From Aphrocallistes beatrix (Eukaryota; Porifera; Hexactinellida; Sceptrulophora; Aphrocallistidae), in assembly GCA_963281255.1 (NCBI GenBank), contig OY725488.1:5045925-5109924 (forward strand): a stretch of 64,000 nucleotides of DNA, in the 5' to 3' direction. Of this stretch, positions 63,641 through 64,000 are shown in pieces (positions within the stretch are counted from its first letter, which is position 1; every line of letters begins with the position of its first letter). The notes below the pieces were generated by a model. That model did not search any database and was not told the origin of the DNA. It worked only from the letters and a program-made list of their open reading frames with translations. The translations under genes and the position numbers were made by a program.

Positions 63641-64000
63641 GATGATGAAACCGAAGATGAAATTGAAATGTGAACATATCAATCCATCCACGTATTTATC
63701 CAACTAAATTTTCCATTCTTATATTTCATAGGAGTTAAAGGGACAAAACAAATATTTAGAGCATATTTACAATTAAAAATAATGAATACCACCAGCCACA
63801 AACATAATATTTAAAAACTAACGTTTAGAATATTTATAATAAGAAATTTGTACTCCGCAAGCATAGCCGAGAAAAACAAGGGGCCACTCGATATGGTTTA
63901 CACCAAATTTGGAGATCGGAATTTTTACATTCCAGGTTGTTGCTAGGGAGGGCCGAAAATTCTTTGCTCAAAATATATTCAATATATATATATATCAAAT
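63337..64000 (+). repeat. Right inverted arm, continues past the window
   Basis: Holds the 3' end of the PIN-like gene and downstream sequence (TTCTCGGC...CACTCGATATGG inverted family). Still matching at the last base. Confidence 0.85.

Overview
This is a transposon-saturated window from an animal genome. It has AT-rich intergenic DNA, GT-AG introns of about 9 kb, a 200-base assembly gap (17450-17649), and a eukaryotic element mix of Helitrons, mariner/Tc1/pogo, hAT, a Mutator-like element, CR1/L2 and Ty3/Gypsy. A hedgehog-N-like domain protein together with this repertoire suggests an early-branching metazoan, perhaps a sponge. That placement is inference. I see no rRNA or tRNA gene.

The most important content is one gene I assembled from three open blocks on the + strand: exon 1 28393-29884, exon 2 38868-39307 and exon 3 49136-49807. 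The splice signals and reading phases agree (phase 1, then phase 0), giving 867 residues. The predicted product is secreted, glycosylated and built from about five tandem repeats that resemble the N-terminal signalling domain of Hedgehog, most clearly around SEGRAM...GFDFVYYGCGHV. Both introns are filled with nested transposons. An antisense reading frame (32777-33106) lies in intron 1.

Layout. 0-3.5 kb: Helitron, hAT and Tc1 remnants. 3.5-11.9 kb: one giant, multiply interrupted inverted repeat, holding a FLYWCH-bearing DNA transposon (4228-5587), a CR1/L2 retrotransposon (6693-9337) and a second foldback (10604-11826). 11.9-16.1 kb: Helitron, a hAT element (12514-14124) with a mariner inside it, a minisatellite and another foldback. 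16.2-18.3 kb: rearranged Helitrons and the gap. 18.3-25.3 kb: a composite inverted-repeat element with cargo reading frames and a decayed transposon gene. 25.3-28.1 kb: duplicated minisatellites, nested hATs and a pogo MITE. 28.4-49.8 kb: the hedgehog-like gene. 49.9-53.5 kb: Helitrons, two Tc1-type MITEs and hAT transposase remnants. 53571-61142: a complete but decayed Ty3/Gypsy LTR element on the - strand, with a Mutator-type foldback and a Tc1 element inserted in it. 61.4-64.0 kb: a PIN-like transposon-associated gene split by a Helitron, its 3' end duplicated in inverted orientation.

Almost no transposon gene here is intact. Several nests are three or four insertions deep, and many boundaries are set exactly by target-site duplications read directly from the sequence.
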